From NCBI RefSeq assembly GCF_039539485.1, contig NZ_BAABDF010000007.1:186001-250000 (forward strand): a stretch of 64,000 nucleotides of DNA, in the 5' to 3' direction. Position 1 is the stretch's first letter. Each line of letters starts with the position of its first letter. The translations under genes were made by a program, and so were the position numbers. Of the stretch, positions 44,497 to 54,029 are shown piece by piece. Below the pieces are notes generated by a model. The model made no database searches. It was not told the DNA's origin and saw only the letters and a program-made list of their open reading frames with translations. Source of the stretch: Celeribacter arenosi. Its GTDB lineage: Bacteria > Pseudomonadota > Alphaproteobacteria > Rhodobacterales > Rhodobacteraceae.

Positions 44497-44925
44497 CTAG
44501 ACGATTTCGACCAGTTCGATCGCGAATGTCAGGTCTTTGCCTGCCAACGCGTGATTGGCGTCGAGTGTGACTTTCTCTTCGGTCACTTCAATGACAGTCA
44601 CCGGGATCACCTGACCCTGTGGGCTCTGCATCTGCAGCTGCAGCCCGACTTCGAGCGGGATTTCCGCAGGGATCTGTTCGCGGGGAACGTCCTGCTGCGC
44701 GTCATCATGGCGGGGACCATAGGCTTCTGCGGCTTCGGCAACGATGGTTTTCTGTTCGCCGATGTTCATGCCTGGCAGGTGTTTGTCGAGGCCGGGAATG
44801 ATCTGGCCCGATCCCACTGTGAATTCGAGCGGGTCGCGACCGGTCGAGCTGTCAAATACAGTCCCGTCTTCCAGAGTTCCGGTATAATGAATGCGGACAG
44901 TATCGCCCGATTTAACTTCGGTCAT
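44497..44925 (-). CDS. FKBP-type peptidyl-prolyl isomerase, SlyD/FkpB-like
   Basis: A 142-residue FKBP with an insert-in-flap chaperone domain. Signatures are VRIHYTGTLEDGTVFDSS, then EFTVGSGQIIPGLDKHLPGM, and the final VTLDANHALAGKDLTF typical of the SlyD/FkpB class. The His-rich tail of E. coli SlyD is missing, so metal storage is unlikely. It isomerises prolyl bonds and helps folding in the cytoplasm. The start at 44925 gives MTEVKSGDTVRIHY. Confidence 0.94.
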   Translation of the reverse strand: MTEVKSGDTVRIHYTGTLEDGTVFDSSTGRDPLEFTVGSGQIIPGLDKHLPGMNIGEQKTIVAEAAEAYGPRHDDAQQDVPREQIPAEIPLEVGLQLQMQSPQGQVIPVTVIEVTEEKVTLDANHALAGKDLTFAIELVEIV

Positions 44926-45039
44926 AGGATAGCTTTCGTGTCGGGGGTGAGTTTGGAGGCCACGCGGCACGTCAGGGCCACGCAGGTTCTCGTTTACGGC
45001 AGGCAGGATAGGGCTAAATCGACGGATGTAAACCCGTGG

Positions 45040-45903
45040 CTAGAACCACTGTCCGGTTTCCATCAGGCCCAAATCCATCAACTGCTGGCTATTCCATTGA
45101 AACGGTGTCGAATTGTGCCACCGGAATGTGGGGATGTCGTAGGTCGAGCCTGCGTTTGCCTTGAGCGCCTTGGCCGTGCGGAACGATCCAACTGCCGCTG
45201 TGAGGTTATGGTGCCAAGGGCAGGCATAGGTGTTGTATTCCTCGTCATTGAACACGCGATTATCGAGAAGGCGCAGGCCTTTCTTGGCACGAAAGATCGA
45301 AATGCGGTCGATGCGGCGGCGTGCAGGGGGGACATGTTCTTCGAACCGCCACCGAAGGCCGCCATGAAAATCCAGTTGCCGCTCTTTTGAGCGCCCGTCA
45401 TCACCTGATCGCCCGAGCGCATAGTAGCCCGATTTGTCCAGATAGGCATCAGAAGGGTCAACACCTGAGGGCGCAGTGGCGAGGTCGCCGGCGTAGAGGT
45501 CGACCACATAGGTGAGCATGGCGTTTCGCCGCTCTTCTGCGTGGAACGTCACCAGATCGCGGATGGTTCGGGTCTCGCAAAACGGGAAAAAGAGGTATTC
45601 GCCGTTGTAGCAGAAAAACATCCAGGTGCCGCTGGCCTCGTCGATCAAACGATTGACTGTCGACGGAACCACGTCGGGGCCTGTGGTGTTGACGCGGACG
45701 CGATGGATTTGCGCAGCAGTTTCTGCGGGAACCCCGATTTCGTCGGGCGCGAATAGGATCACTGCCCCGAACCCCAGATTCAGGTGATGTGAAAGGGTAG
45801 ATACAACCTCGACAGGGTCTTCAGCGAAAATGAGGGCAATCGGCCCGTTGGCCAATACGTCTTTTCCATCTGCGATGAATTGGTCGAGCGTGTCGTAATG
45901 CAT
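45040..45903 (-). CDS. Glycosyltransferase-like protein (GT2-type, roseobacter)
   Basis: A 287-residue protein that resembles a group of roseobacter proteins annotated as family 2 glycosyltransferases. Visible are an N-terminal Rossmann-like part (ALIFAEDPVEVVSTLSHHLN), SGTWMFFCYNGEYLFFPFCE, and YVVDLYAGD, which could hold a DxD-like metal site, then a conserved FGGLRWRFEEH-like stretch. No membrane segment. The donor and acceptor are unknown and no polysaccharide locus is adjacent. Divergent from miaB. Confidence 0.65.
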   Translation of the reverse strand: MHYDTLDQFIADGKDVLANGPIALIFAEDPVEVVSTLSHHLNLGFGAVILFAPDEIGVPAETAAQIHRVRVNTTGPDVVPSTVNRLIDEASGTWMFFCYNGEYLFFPFCETRTIRDLVTFHAEERRNAMLTYVVDLYAGDLATAPSGVDPSDAYLDKSGYYALGRSGDDGRSKERQLDFHGGLRWRFEEHVPPARRRIDRISIFRAKKGLRLLDNRVFNDEEYNTYACPWHHNLTAAVGSFRTAKALKANAGSTYDIPTFRWHNSTPFQWNSQQLMDLGLMETGQWF

Positions 45904-46094
45904 AGGGCGTCCGTTTAGCGGCGTTGTGTGCCAATACCGGCCAAGAGGCCATGAAGGGCGCGCGAATGCAAGCGCGCGCCGCGCGGCCTTTGGGTGACCG
46001 GTCAGGCGGGCATCCGCCAAAACCCATTTGCCCCAATGCGCCGCTTCCTATAGAGAACCGCTTTGTCTTTCCCTTGATATGCGCGGGCGGGCCC

Positions 46095-47420
46095 ATGGCT
46101 GGCGAGAAGAAACTCTACATCAAAACCTACGGCTGTCAGATGAACGTCTACGACAGTGAACGCATGGCCGAAGCGCTGGGCGGGTCGGGCTATGCCGAGG
46201 TGTCGAGCCCCGAAGAGGCGGACATGATCCTTCTCAACACCTGCCACATCCGCGAAAAGGCCGCCGAAAAAGTCTACTCCGAACTGGGCCGCTACAAGGA
46301 TCTCAAAATCGCGAAGCCGGACCTGAAAATCGGTGTCGCTGGATGTGTGGCGCAGGCCGAGGGCGAAGAGATCATGCGCCGTCAGCCCATGGTCGATCTG
46401 GTAGTTGGCCCGCAAAGCTACCACCGCTTGCCGGAGTTGGAGCGACGCGCAGGCGGGGGTGTTAAGGCGCTCGATACCGAGTTTCCCGAAGAAGATAAAT
46501 TCGAGAAACTCACAGCCCGCCCCAAAGCGAAACGCGCCCCTGCGGCTTTTCTGACCGTTCAGGAAGGGTGCGATAAATTCTGCGCCTTCTGCGTTGTGCC
46601 CTATACCCGTGGCGCCGAAGTGTCGCGTCCGGTGGATCGCATCTTTCGCGAAGCTGAAGACCTCGTGGAGCGCGGCGTGCGCGAGATTACCTTGCTGGGG
46701 CAGAACGTGAATGCCTACCACGGTGAGGGGAGCGATGGGACTTGGGGGCTCGCGCGCCTGATCCGGCGGTTGGCGGAAATCGACGGGCTCAAACGCATCC
46801 GTTTCACCACCTCCCATCCCAACGATATGGATGACGACCTGATCGCAGCTCATGGTGATTGCGAAAAACTCATGCCCTATCTGCATCTGCCCGTGCAGTC
46901 CGGTTCCGACCGCATTCTCAAGGCCATGAACCGCAAACACACCGCCGCCGAATACATTCGCCTGATAGAGCGGATGCGTGAAGTGCGTCCCGACATTGCC
47001 CTGTCCGGCGATTTCATCACCGGCTTTCCCGGTGAAACGGATGCGGACTTCGAAGACACCATGGCGCTGGTGCGCGAGGTCAAATACGCCTCCGCGTTTT
47101 CGTTCAAATACTCACCCCGTCCAGGCACGCCCGCGGCAGAAAAGGGTGACAAGATGGTTGATCCTGCCGTGGCAACCGAACGTCTGTACCGCTTGCAGGA
47201 GTTGATCACCGCGCAACAACGTGAATTCCAGAATGCCATGGTCGGGCGCGAAGTCTCCGTTCTGATAGAGCGGGCAGGGCGGATGCCGGGTCAAATGGTT
47301 GGCAAGTCGGAACATCTGCATGCGGTTTATGTGACCGATACCGTGGCCGTGGGCGACATGGTGCGAGTCGCGATTACTGAAAGCGCGACAAACTCTCTGG
47401 GCGGTCGGGTGATCCGTTAA
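46095..47420 (+). CDS. miaB: tRNA-2-methylthio-N6-dimethylallyladenosine synthase MiaB
   Basis: A 441-residue radical SAM methylthiotransferase that adds the 2-methylthio group to i6A37 of tRNAs reading U-starting codons. The auxiliary cluster Cys14, Cys50 and Cys84 and the radical SAM motif CDKFCAFC (near residue 160) are all present; a TRAM domain closes the protein. The start MAGEKKLYIKTYGCQMN at 46095 is chosen by family; the longer frame to 45924 adds an unlikely Pro/Arg-rich tail. Confidence 0.97.
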   Translation: MAGEKKLYIKTYGCQMNVYDSERMAEALGGSGYAEVSSPEEADMILLNTCHIREKAAEKVYSELGRYKDLKIAKPDLKIGVAGCVAQAEGEEIMRRQPMVDLVVGPQSYHRLPELERRAGGGVKALDTEFPEEDKFEKLTARPKAKRAPAAFLTVQEGCDKFCAFCVVPYTRGAEVSRPVDRIFREAEDLVERGVREITLLGQNVNAYHGEGSDGTWGLARLIRRLAEIDGLKRIRFTTSHPNDMDDDLIAAHGDCEKLMPYLHLPVQSGSDRILKAMNRKHTAAEYIRLIERMREVRPDIALSGDFITGFPGETDADFEDTMALVREVKYASAFSFKYSPRPGTPAAEKGDKMVDPAVATERLYRLQELITAQQREFQNAMVGREVSVLIERAGRMPGQMVGKSEHLHAVYVTDTVAVGDMVRVAITESATNSLGGRVIR

Positions 47421-47802
47421 CCATAGTATCGTCGCGGGACAGTCTCCCCAATTTATCAAGACTGGATACGAAACCCGATACAATACCTTTGCGATTAAGT
47501 CTTATTGGCGTCGGACAACCTGCTAAGTTCAGGGTGTCGCCTCGGGTTCCCTTGGCGATCGGCGCGACGACATCGCAGTGAGGGGCCTGGCGTCGCGCCA
47601 CCAATCCCAGTTCGCGTTAACTATTTTTGGCGCGCTTGCGGCGCGCGGATCCGGCATTGTTTTCACTGTGCCTGTTGACTGTGCAATCACGCGCCTCACA
47701 CGCAAATTTGTGCTCCGTAGAAGAAGATTTTGTGTCCCCGCTTGCTTTGAACGCAATCCCTTGCCAAGCTGAGGGTATAGAATCTTCCTAGGGAGACAGT
47801 AT
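47421..47802. other. Intergenic region upstream of phoH
   Basis: No gene or stable RNA seen. The phoH promoter should be here; a TATAGA box at 47776-47781 lies about 22 bases before the start but has no clear -35. Confidence 0.45.
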
Positions 47803-48813
47803 TTGGGCCTGAGCGCGTTAACCCCCCCGACCTCGAAGGACGCAGTCCACGAAACGTTGCTGGAATTTCACGACAACAGGTTGTTGATCGACCTGTGCGG
47901 GGAATTCGACCGAAACCTCGCCCAGATTGAGCACAAACTGGATGTTCAGATCGTGCGACGCGGCAATATGCTGTCTGTCATGGGCACGGGGGACGGGCGC
48001 GGTAAAGCCAGCGCGGTGCTTCAGGAACTCTACAGTAAACTGGAAGCGGGCCGCGAAATCGACGCGGGCGAGATCGACGGCATGATCCGTATGGGGTCGA
48101 AGGATCCTGAGGGAAAAACGCTTGGCGACCAGATGGAAATGTTCAAGCGCGGCGATATCGAGATCAAGACCCGCAAAAAGCTTGTCGAGCCACGCACCGA
48201 AGCGCAGAAGGCCTATGTGGCCAACCTGTTCAAAAACGAACTGGCTTTCGGAATTGGTCCTGCGGGTACCGGCAAAACATATTTGGCGGTCGCGGTGGGC
48301 GTTAACATGCTCATCAATGGCGTGGTCGATAAAATGATCCTCTCGCGCCCCGCCGTCGAGGCGGGAGAGCGGCTCGGGTTTTTGCCCGGCACGCAGGATG
48401 AGAAAGTCGATCCTTATATGCAGCCGCTCTATGATGCGCTGAACGACTTTCTGCCGGCCAAGCAGGTTCTCAAGATGCGTGAAGAGAAAGTCATCGAGAT
48501 TGCGCCGCTTGCCTTCATGCGGGGGCGTACGCTCAGCCGTGCCTTTGTGGTCCTCGACGAGGCTCAGAACGCAACAACTATGCAGATGAAGATGTTCCTG
48601 ACCCGTTTGGGTGAGGGGTCGCGTATGGTGATTACCGGCGACCGGTCTCAGGTCGATTTGCCCCGCGGGGTTCAATCGGGTCTGCGGGACGCGGAACGCA
48701 TTCTGGCTGACGTCAAACAAGTGTCGTTTAACTATTTCACCTCCAAGGACGTCGTGCGACATCCGCTTGTCGCCGCGATCATCGAAGCTTATGAGGCCGA
48801 CGAGGCGCAATAA
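47803..48813 (+). CDS. phoH: PhoH-like ATPase (YbeZ type)
   Basis: A 336-residue cytoplasmic ATPase with Walker A GPAGTGKTY and Walker B VVLDEAQN and a KH-like N-terminal part (LDVQIVRRGNMLSV). In E. coli the homologue YbeZ works with YbeY in rRNA maturation. The start is a TTG at 47803 with GGGAG ahead. ybeY follows after 17 bases, then corC and lnt, the conserved alphaproteobacterial order. Confidence 0.95.
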   Translation: MGLSALTPPTSKDAVHETLLEFHDNRLLIDLCGEFDRNLAQIEHKLDVQIVRRGNMLSVMGTGDGRGKASAVLQELYSKLEAGREIDAGEIDGMIRMGSKDPEGKTLGDQMEMFKRGDIEIKTRKKLVEPRTEAQKAYVANLFKNELAFGIGPAGTGKTYLAVAVGVNMLINGVVDKMILSRPAVEAGERLGFLPGTQDEKVDPYMQPLYDALNDFLPAKQVLKMREEKVIEIAPLAFMRGRTLSRAFVVLDEAQNATTMQMKMFLTRLGEGSRMVITGDRSQVDLPRGVQSGLRDAERILADVKQVSFNYFTSKDVVRHPLVAAIIEAYEADEAQ

Positions 48814-48830
48814 GCAGGAGTTCCGGGCCA

Positions 48831-49319
48831 ATGCCCATCGAGGTTGTGATCGAAGATGCCCGTTGGGAAACGGCGGGCATGGACGCGCTCGCGCAGGCGG
48901 CTATTGGGGCATTGTGCGCGCATCTGGGAATTGATGTCGAAGCCTGCGAAGGGGCTGTTCTAGCCTGTGATGATCCCCGCATCCGTGAACTCAACGCAGG
49001 GTTTCGCGAAAAAGACAAAGCCACCAATGTGCTATCGTGGCCCGCAGAGGAACGCGCAAACCCCGGAAACCGCCCCACATTGCCACAGCCGGACTTTGAG
49101 GGGGCGATAGAATTGGGGGATGTGGCGATTTCCTTTGACACCTGCGCGCGGGAAGCCGATGAGCAGGGCAAATCATTTGACCATCATGTAACCCATTTGC
49201 TCGTTCATGGACTGTTACATCTGTTGGGCTATGATCACATCACCGACGAAGATGCCGAAATAATGGAAGGCACGGAGACGGAGATACTTGTCATTATGGG
49301 TCTACCGGACCCATATTAG
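48831..49319 (+). CDS. ybeY: rRNA maturation RNase YbeY
   Basis: A 162-residue single-strand endoribonuclease that matures 16S rRNA ends and takes part in ribosome quality control. The zinc motif H-x3-H-x5-H is visible in the C-terminal HGLLHLLGYDH stretch. The N-terminal REKDKATNVLSW is conserved. The gene follows phoH closely, which fits their joint role. Confidence 0.96.
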   Translation: MPIEVVIEDARWETAGMDALAQAAIGALCAHLGIDVEACEGAVLACDDPRIRELNAGFREKDKATNVLSWPAEERANPGNRPTLPQPDFEGAIELGDVAISFDTCAREADEQGKSFDHHVTHLLVHGLLHLLGYDHITDEDAEIMEGTETEILVIMGLPDPY

Positions 49320-49361
49320 AGATCTACCCACGAAATGGGTAAGTAATACTGGAAAGGGCCT

Positions 49362-50327
49362 ATGGGCGATAAAGAGCCTGGATCTTCTACGGCAGCGCAG
49401 AGCGCGCCGCTGGATCCTTTGAGTAAGAGTGGCGCGTCTTCGGACGCGTCTCGTGTAGTTGAGCGCCGGCCAAAATCCATGTGGAGTCGCTTCGCGACCC
49501 TCCTTGGTTCATCGAAATCAGCCGAAACATCACCCGTTAGCGCGCCCCCAGCCATGGCCGTGACATCATTGTCGCGTCCGGGAATGGTGAACCTGCGCCG
49601 GATGCGTGTGGATGACGTGATGGTCCCCAAGGCAGAGGTGGTCGCCGTTCCCCATGATATCCGCAAAGATGATCTGGTGACGATCTTCCGCGACAGTGGA
49701 ATGACGCGTCTGCCGGTTTATCAGGGCACAATGGATAGCCCCATTGGTCTGGTGCACCTAAAAGACTTTGCCTTGGGCCACGGCTTCAATGGCAAAGGCG
49801 AACGGTTCAACCTCAAACGGATGGTGCGCCCTCTTCTTTATGCCCCGCCCTCAATGCCCATCGGTGTTCTTTTGCAAAAGATGCAGAGCGAACGGATGCA
49901 CATGGCGCTCGTGATTGATGAGTATGGTGGTGTCGACGGTTTGGTGACGCTGGAAGATCTGGTCGAACAGGTTATCGGCGAGATCGAAGACGAACACGAC
50001 ACGGAAGAGGACGCCTTTTGGTCCAAATCCGCGCCGGGCGTCTACATCGCACAGGCCAAGGCACCGCTCGAAGAGTTCGAGGTCGAAACCGGCCTGAAGC
50101 TCGCACCCGAGGAAGACGAAGAAGAAATCGACACCCTCGGTGGTCTGGTCTTTTTGCTGTCAGGCCGCGTTCCTGCGCGTGGCGAAGTGATCCGCCACCC
50201 TTCGGGGACCGAGTTCGAGATTGTCGATGCGGACCCGCGCCGGATCAAACGTGTGCGCGTGCGCCTGCCACAAGCGGCCCGTGCCGCACGCAAGGCTGCG
50301 GAAGTTGCGGCAAAAGTGACAGCCTGA
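49362..50327 (+). CDS. CorC/HlyC family CBS-domain protein
   Basis: A 321-residue cytoplasmic protein with two CBS domains (DVMVPKAEVVAV near residue 85 and the second near residue 150, LVIDEYGGVDGLVTLEDL) and a C-terminal transporter-associated domain (DTLGGLVFLLSGRVP). In E. coli CorC affects magnesium/cobalt efflux; here the conserved place between ybeY and lnt suggests a role in the envelope or ribosome cluster. Its stop is directly followed by the lnt start. Confidence 0.93.
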   Translation: MGDKEPGSSTAAQSAPLDPLSKSGASSDASRVVERRPKSMWSRFATLLGSSKSAETSPVSAPPAMAVTSLSRPGMVNLRRMRVDDVMVPKAEVVAVPHDIRKDDLVTIFRDSGMTRLPVYQGTMDSPIGLVHLKDFALGHGFNGKGERFNLKRMVRPLLYAPPSMPIGVLLQKMQSERMHMALVIDEYGGVDGLVTLEDLVEQVIGEIEDEHDTEEDAFWSKSAPGVYIAQAKAPLEEFEVETGLKLAPEEDEEEIDTLGGLVFLLSGRVPARGEVIRHPSGTEFEIVDADPRRIKRVRVRLPQAARAARKAAEVAAKVTA

Positions 50328-51794
50328 ATGGAGTGGCGTCTGCGACGGTTACTCGCCGCGCTCGGCGGTGTTGCCGTTGCGTTCGGTCAGGCGCCGCTTT
50401 CGGCTTGGCCAGTGGCGTTCGTTGGGCTGACGATCGGGGTCGTGCTTTGGGCCCGATCTAACAGCGCGCGCGATGCCGGTTGGACCGGTTGGGTGTTCGG
50501 CCTTGGCGCATTCGTAGTGTCCCTGACGTGGTTGGCCAATCCCTTCCTCGTTGAGCCATGGCGCCATGGCTGGATGATCCCCTTTGCCCTCTTCGCCATG
50601 TCAGGCGGGCTTGCCCTGTTTTGGGGCGCGGCGTTTTATCTGGCCAAGAGGTTCGACCTCGGGCTCGCTGGACTGGTGGCGCTTTGGGGCGCATTGGAGC
50701 TTGCGCGCGGATGGGTTTTCACCGGATTTCCCTGGGCATTGCCGGGATACATTTGGCTCGACACGCCGCTTGCTGCGCTCTCGGCGTGGTCGGGACCCTA
50801 TGGTCTCACCCTTATTTCCTTTGCGCTGGCCGCGCTTGCGGCGGCGGCGGTTCTGCGCCGCAATGCCCCTGCACTGCTCGGTTTTGTCGTCGTGGCGGGC
50901 GCCCTGACCACTGTTGGTGTTATACTCGATCAGCCAGCACCCGCGCCCACCGATCATGTCGTTCGGGTCGTTCAACCAAATGCAAAGCAGCATCTGAAAT
51001 GGGATCCTGCATACACCGATATGTTCTTTGACACCGCGCTGGCACTGACGCCGTCGCGGGCGGCCGATTTGGTGGTTTGGCCCGAAACATCCATCGCCAC
51101 ACCGCTCGACGGGGCAGGGCGGGAACTCGTGGCCGTCGCGCAGGCCGCCGGAAAAGCGCGTGCCATTGTGGGGCTCAATCGCGTTGACCTTTGGCAAGGC
51201 TACAACAGTGCCATTCTGCTGGACGCAACCGGCGCGCCGGAACAGATCTATGACAAACGGCATTTGGTGCCCTTTGGCGAATATATTCCTCTTCCGGGAC
51301 TGTTGGAAACCATCGGTCTACAGGCGTTCACTGCGAGGAATGGCTACGGCTACTCTGCCGGTGCGGCGCCGGTCATATTTGACACACCCATTGGTCGCGC
51401 CCTGCCACTGATTTGTTACGAGGCGATTTTTCCACGGGATTTGCGCACCGAAAGCCGTCCCGACTACCTGCTGCAGATTACGAATGACGCGTGGTTTGGA
51501 ACCTATTCCGGCCCCCAACAGTCACTGGCACAGGCGCGATTTCGGTCCATCGAAACCGGACTGCCCATGGTCAGAGCGGCCAACACAGGCATTTCCGCGA
51601 TCATTGATGCGCGCGGCGATGTCGTGGCGTCATTGCCGCTTGGCGAGGCCGGTGCGATCGAGGCTGCATTGCCTCAGCCGTTGCCTGAAACGCCCTATGC
51701 GCGTCGCGGCGAATGGCCCGTTATCGTTTCGTTCATCATCTTACTATTGATCGGAGGTATCTCGCGGCGGGTCCGGACCCGCAGCGGGTATTAG
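50328..51794 (+). CDS. lnt: Apolipoprotein N-acyltransferase Lnt
   Basis: A 488-residue inner-membrane enzyme that adds the third acyl chain to lipoproteins. Six or more N-terminal membrane helices precede a nitrilase-like periplasmic domain with catalytic Glu (VVWPETSIATP), Lys (YDKRHLVPFGEYIP) and Cys (PLICYEAIFPRD). A last membrane helix is near the C-terminus. It follows corC with no gap. Some alphaproteobacteria have a small regulator gene between lnt and metK; none is present here. Confidence 0.96.
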   Translation: MEWRLRRLLAALGGVAVAFGQAPLSAWPVAFVGLTIGVVLWARSNSARDAGWTGWVFGLGAFVVSLTWLANPFLVEPWRHGWMIPFALFAMSGGLALFWGAAFYLAKRFDLGLAGLVALWGALELARGWVFTGFPWALPGYIWLDTPLAALSAWSGPYGLTLISFALAALAAAAVLRRNAPALLGFVVVAGALTTVGVILDQPAPAPTDHVVRVVQPNAKQHLKWDPAYTDMFFDTALALTPSRAADLVVWPETSIATPLDGAGRELVAVAQAAGKARAIVGLNRVDLWQGYNSAILLDATGAPEQIYDKRHLVPFGEYIPLPGLLETIGLQAFTARNGYGYSAGAAPVIFDTPIGRALPLICYEAIFPRDLRTESRPDYLLQITNDAWFGTYSGPQQSLAQARFRSIETGLPMVRAANTGISAIIDARGDVVASLPLGEAGAIEAALPQPLPETPYARRGEWPVIVSFIILLLIGGISRRVRTRSGY

Positions 51795-51844
51795 AAATAA
51801 CGGTTGACCGCCACCGACCGCCCCGATATCCGAGTCGCTTGACG

Positions 51845-51891
51845 GCCCGCACAACGGCTTCCTGGCGTGACGGGCGACAGCCAATGGAGCG
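51845..51891 (+). promoter_or_regulatory. SAM/SAH riboswitch upstream of metK
   Basis: The core CACAACGGCTTCCTGGCGTG (51850-51869) is the consensus of the Rhodobacterales SAM/SAH RNA. It is closed by GCCCG (51845-51849) and CGGGC (51871-51875). Downstream AATGGAGC (51883-51890) contains the Shine-Dalgarno of metK and should pair with CTTCC of the loop in a pseudoknot, so that bound S-adenosylmethionine hides the ribosome-binding site. Confidence 0.93.
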
Positions 51892-51897
51892 ATTTTC

Positions 51898-53079
51898 ATG
51901 TCCCGACCGAACTATGTTTTTACCTCGGAATCCGTATCCGAGGGACATCCCGACAAGGTGTGCGACCGCATTTCCGATGCCGTGCTGGATGCCTTCCTTG
52001 CCGAGGAACCTGAAGCGCGCGTTGCCTGCGAAACCTTCGCGACCACGGATCGCGTTGTGATTGGCGGCGAAGTTGGCCTGTCAAATCAGGACCGTCTGAC
52101 CGAATACATGGGCCGTATCGACGGTATCGTGCGCGATTGTGTGCGCGACATCGGTTACGAGCAGGAGAAATTCCATTGGAAGACTCTGAAGGTCTCCAAT
52201 TTCCTGCACGAACAGTCCGCCCATATCGCCCAAGGTGTCGATGCCCGCGAAAACAAGGACGAAGGTGCCGGTGATCAGGGCATCATGTTCGGCTATGCCA
52301 CCAATGAAACCGAGGCGTTGATGCCCGCGCCTGTCCAATACGCGCATGCTGTCCTGCGCCGCCTTGCCGAAGTGCGCAAGAATGGTACAGAGCCCGCACT
52401 CGGCCCGGATGCGAAGTCACAGCTTTCGGTGCGCTATGAAAATGGCGTTCCCGTTGGTGTGACGTCGATCGTGCTCTCGACACAGCACCTTGACGAAACG
52501 CTCGACAGTAGCGATGTGCGCGCCATCGTCGAACCCTACATTCGCGAGACGCTGCCCGATGGCTGGATCACCGGCGACACGGTTTGGCACGTCAATCCGA
52601 CCGGAAAATTCGTGATTGGCGGACCAGATGGTGATGCCGGTCTCACGGGGCGCAAGATCATTGTCGATACTTATGGCGGCGCGGCACCACATGGTGGCGG
52701 GGCCTTCTCCGGCAAAGACCCGACCAAAGTGGATCGTTCCGCTGCCTACGCGGCACGCTATCTTGCAAAAAACGTCGTCGCCGCAGGTTTGGCCGATCGC
52801 TGCACCATCCAACTGTCTTACGCGATTGGCGTGGCGGCTCCCCTGTCGATCTACGCGGATCTGCATGGCACCGGCCAATTGGCCCCCGAAGTCATCGAGG
52901 CCGCGATCCCCAAGGTGATGGATCTCACGCCGCGCGGCATCAGAACGCATCTTTCGCTCAATCGGCCGATTTATCAGCGCACCGCGGCCTACGGTCACTT
53001 CGGGCGCGCGCCCGAGGCAGATGGCGGGTTCTCATGGGAACGGACCGATTTGGCAGAGGCGTTGGCCAACGCTGTGTGA
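51898..53079 (+). CDS. metK: S-adenosylmethionine synthetase MetK
   Basis: A 393-residue enzyme that makes S-adenosylmethionine from methionine and ATP. SVSEGHPDKVCDRISDA at the N-terminus, the loop GAGDQGIMFGYA and the phosphate-binding GGGAFSGKDPTKVDRS are conserved. The start is 6 bases after the riboswitch, whose Shine-Dalgarno would be masked when the product is plentiful. A terminator follows. Confidence 0.97.
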   Translation: MSRPNYVFTSESVSEGHPDKVCDRISDAVLDAFLAEEPEARVACETFATTDRVVIGGEVGLSNQDRLTEYMGRIDGIVRDCVRDIGYEQEKFHWKTLKVSNFLHEQSAHIAQGVDARENKDEGAGDQGIMFGYATNETEALMPAPVQYAHAVLRRLAEVRKNGTEPALGPDAKSQLSVRYENGVPVGVTSIVLSTQHLDETLDSSDVRAIVEPYIRETLPDGWITGDTVWHVNPTGKFVIGGPDGDAGLTGRKIIVDTYGGAAPHGGGAFSGKDPTKVDRSAAYAARYLAKNVVAAGLADRCTIQLSYAIGVAAPLSIYADLHGTGQLAPEVIEAAIPKVMDLTPRGIRTHLSLNRPIYQRTAAYGHFGRAPEADGGFSWERTDLAEALANAV

Positions 53080-53095
53080 TGTGAACGCATATGTT

Positions 53096-53129
53096 AAAAA
53101 AGGCGCGTCCATAAGGGGCGCGCCTTTTT
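53096..53129 (+). terminator. metK terminator
   Basis: AAAAAGGCGCG pairs with CGCGCCTTTTT (loop of 11 bases), with the T run as part of the stem. It should end the metK transcript before trmB. Confidence 0.9.
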
Positions 53130-53243
53130 GCTTTCTAAGCGTGCGCGCGGAGCAGATGACAACCCTGCGCAGCGTTCGCGCATTCGTCCTGGAACCGCGC
53201 GCGTGGCTTGCCGAGAATGCGGCGGACTGCTAAGCGACCGCGC

Positions 53244-53960
53244 ATGACAGAAGATACCCATAAATCCGGCGCCCCGTGGCGTAATTTCTACGGCCGCATC
53301 CATGGCAAAACTCTCAACAAGGCTCAGATCGATTACCTTGAAGAGGACCTTCCGGGTCTCGCGCCCGGTCCTGTGAGCTGGGAAGAAAACCCGGACCGCG
53401 AAAAGCTCGACCTGAAAACCCGCTTTGACGGCAGGCCGATTTGGGTCGAGATCGGATTTGGTGGCGGTGAGCATCTCGTCCATATGGCCCAGACCTATCC
53501 CGATATCGCGATCATCGGGTGCGAGCCCTTTGTGAACGGGGTGGCGATGTGTCTGGGGCGGCTGCGGCGCTGCGGAGGGCTCGACAATGTCGCCATCCAT
53601 GCAGGCGACGCGCGTGATCTGTTCGATGTGCTTGAGGACGGATCCGTCGAAAGAGCGTTCCTGAACTATCCCGATCCATGGCCGAAAAAGCGCCACCACC
53701 GGCGCAGGTTCGTGACACAGGAGCATCTCGAACCCTTGCACCGCGTTCTCAAACCGGGCGCGCAGTTTCGCGTGTCGACCGATATTGAAGACTACGTGCG
53801 CCAGACGATTGAAGAGGTGCCCAAGGCCGGTTTTGGATGGCTCGCGGGTGGGCCGGACGAGTTGCACACGCCGTGGGAGGACTGGATTTCCACGCGCTAT
53901 GAACAAAAAGCACTCCGTGAAGGGCGCACACCACACTACATGACTTTTGAACGTAAGTAG
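53244..53960 (+). CDS. trmB: tRNA (guanosine(46)-N7)-methyltransferase TrmB
   Basis: A 238-residue SAM-dependent methyltransferase that makes m7G46 in tRNA. The SAM motif VEIGFGGGEHLV, GCEPFVNGVA and the catalytic FLNYPDPWPKKRHHRRR are present. The C-terminal TRYEQKALREGRTPHYMTF is typical. The start MTEDTHKSGAPWRNFYGR at 53244 is chosen over an Arg-rich extension of 12 residues. Confidence 0.96.
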   Translation: MTEDTHKSGAPWRNFYGRIHGKTLNKAQIDYLEEDLPGLAPGPVSWEENPDREKLDLKTRFDGRPIWVEIGFGGGEHLVHMAQTYPDIAIIGCEPFVNGVAMCLGRLRRCGGLDNVAIHAGDARDLFDVLEDGSVERAFLNYPDPWPKKRHHRRRFVTQEHLEPLHRVLKPGAQFRVSTDIEDYVRQTIEEVPKAGFGWLAGGPDELHTPWEDWISTRYEQKALREGRTPHYMTFERK

Positions 53961-54029
53961 CGGGCGAGCGGTCTGCACAGAGCGCATCAAATCTGCTAGG
54001 CTCCCCCGAAGTAGCGTCGGGGGGACCAC

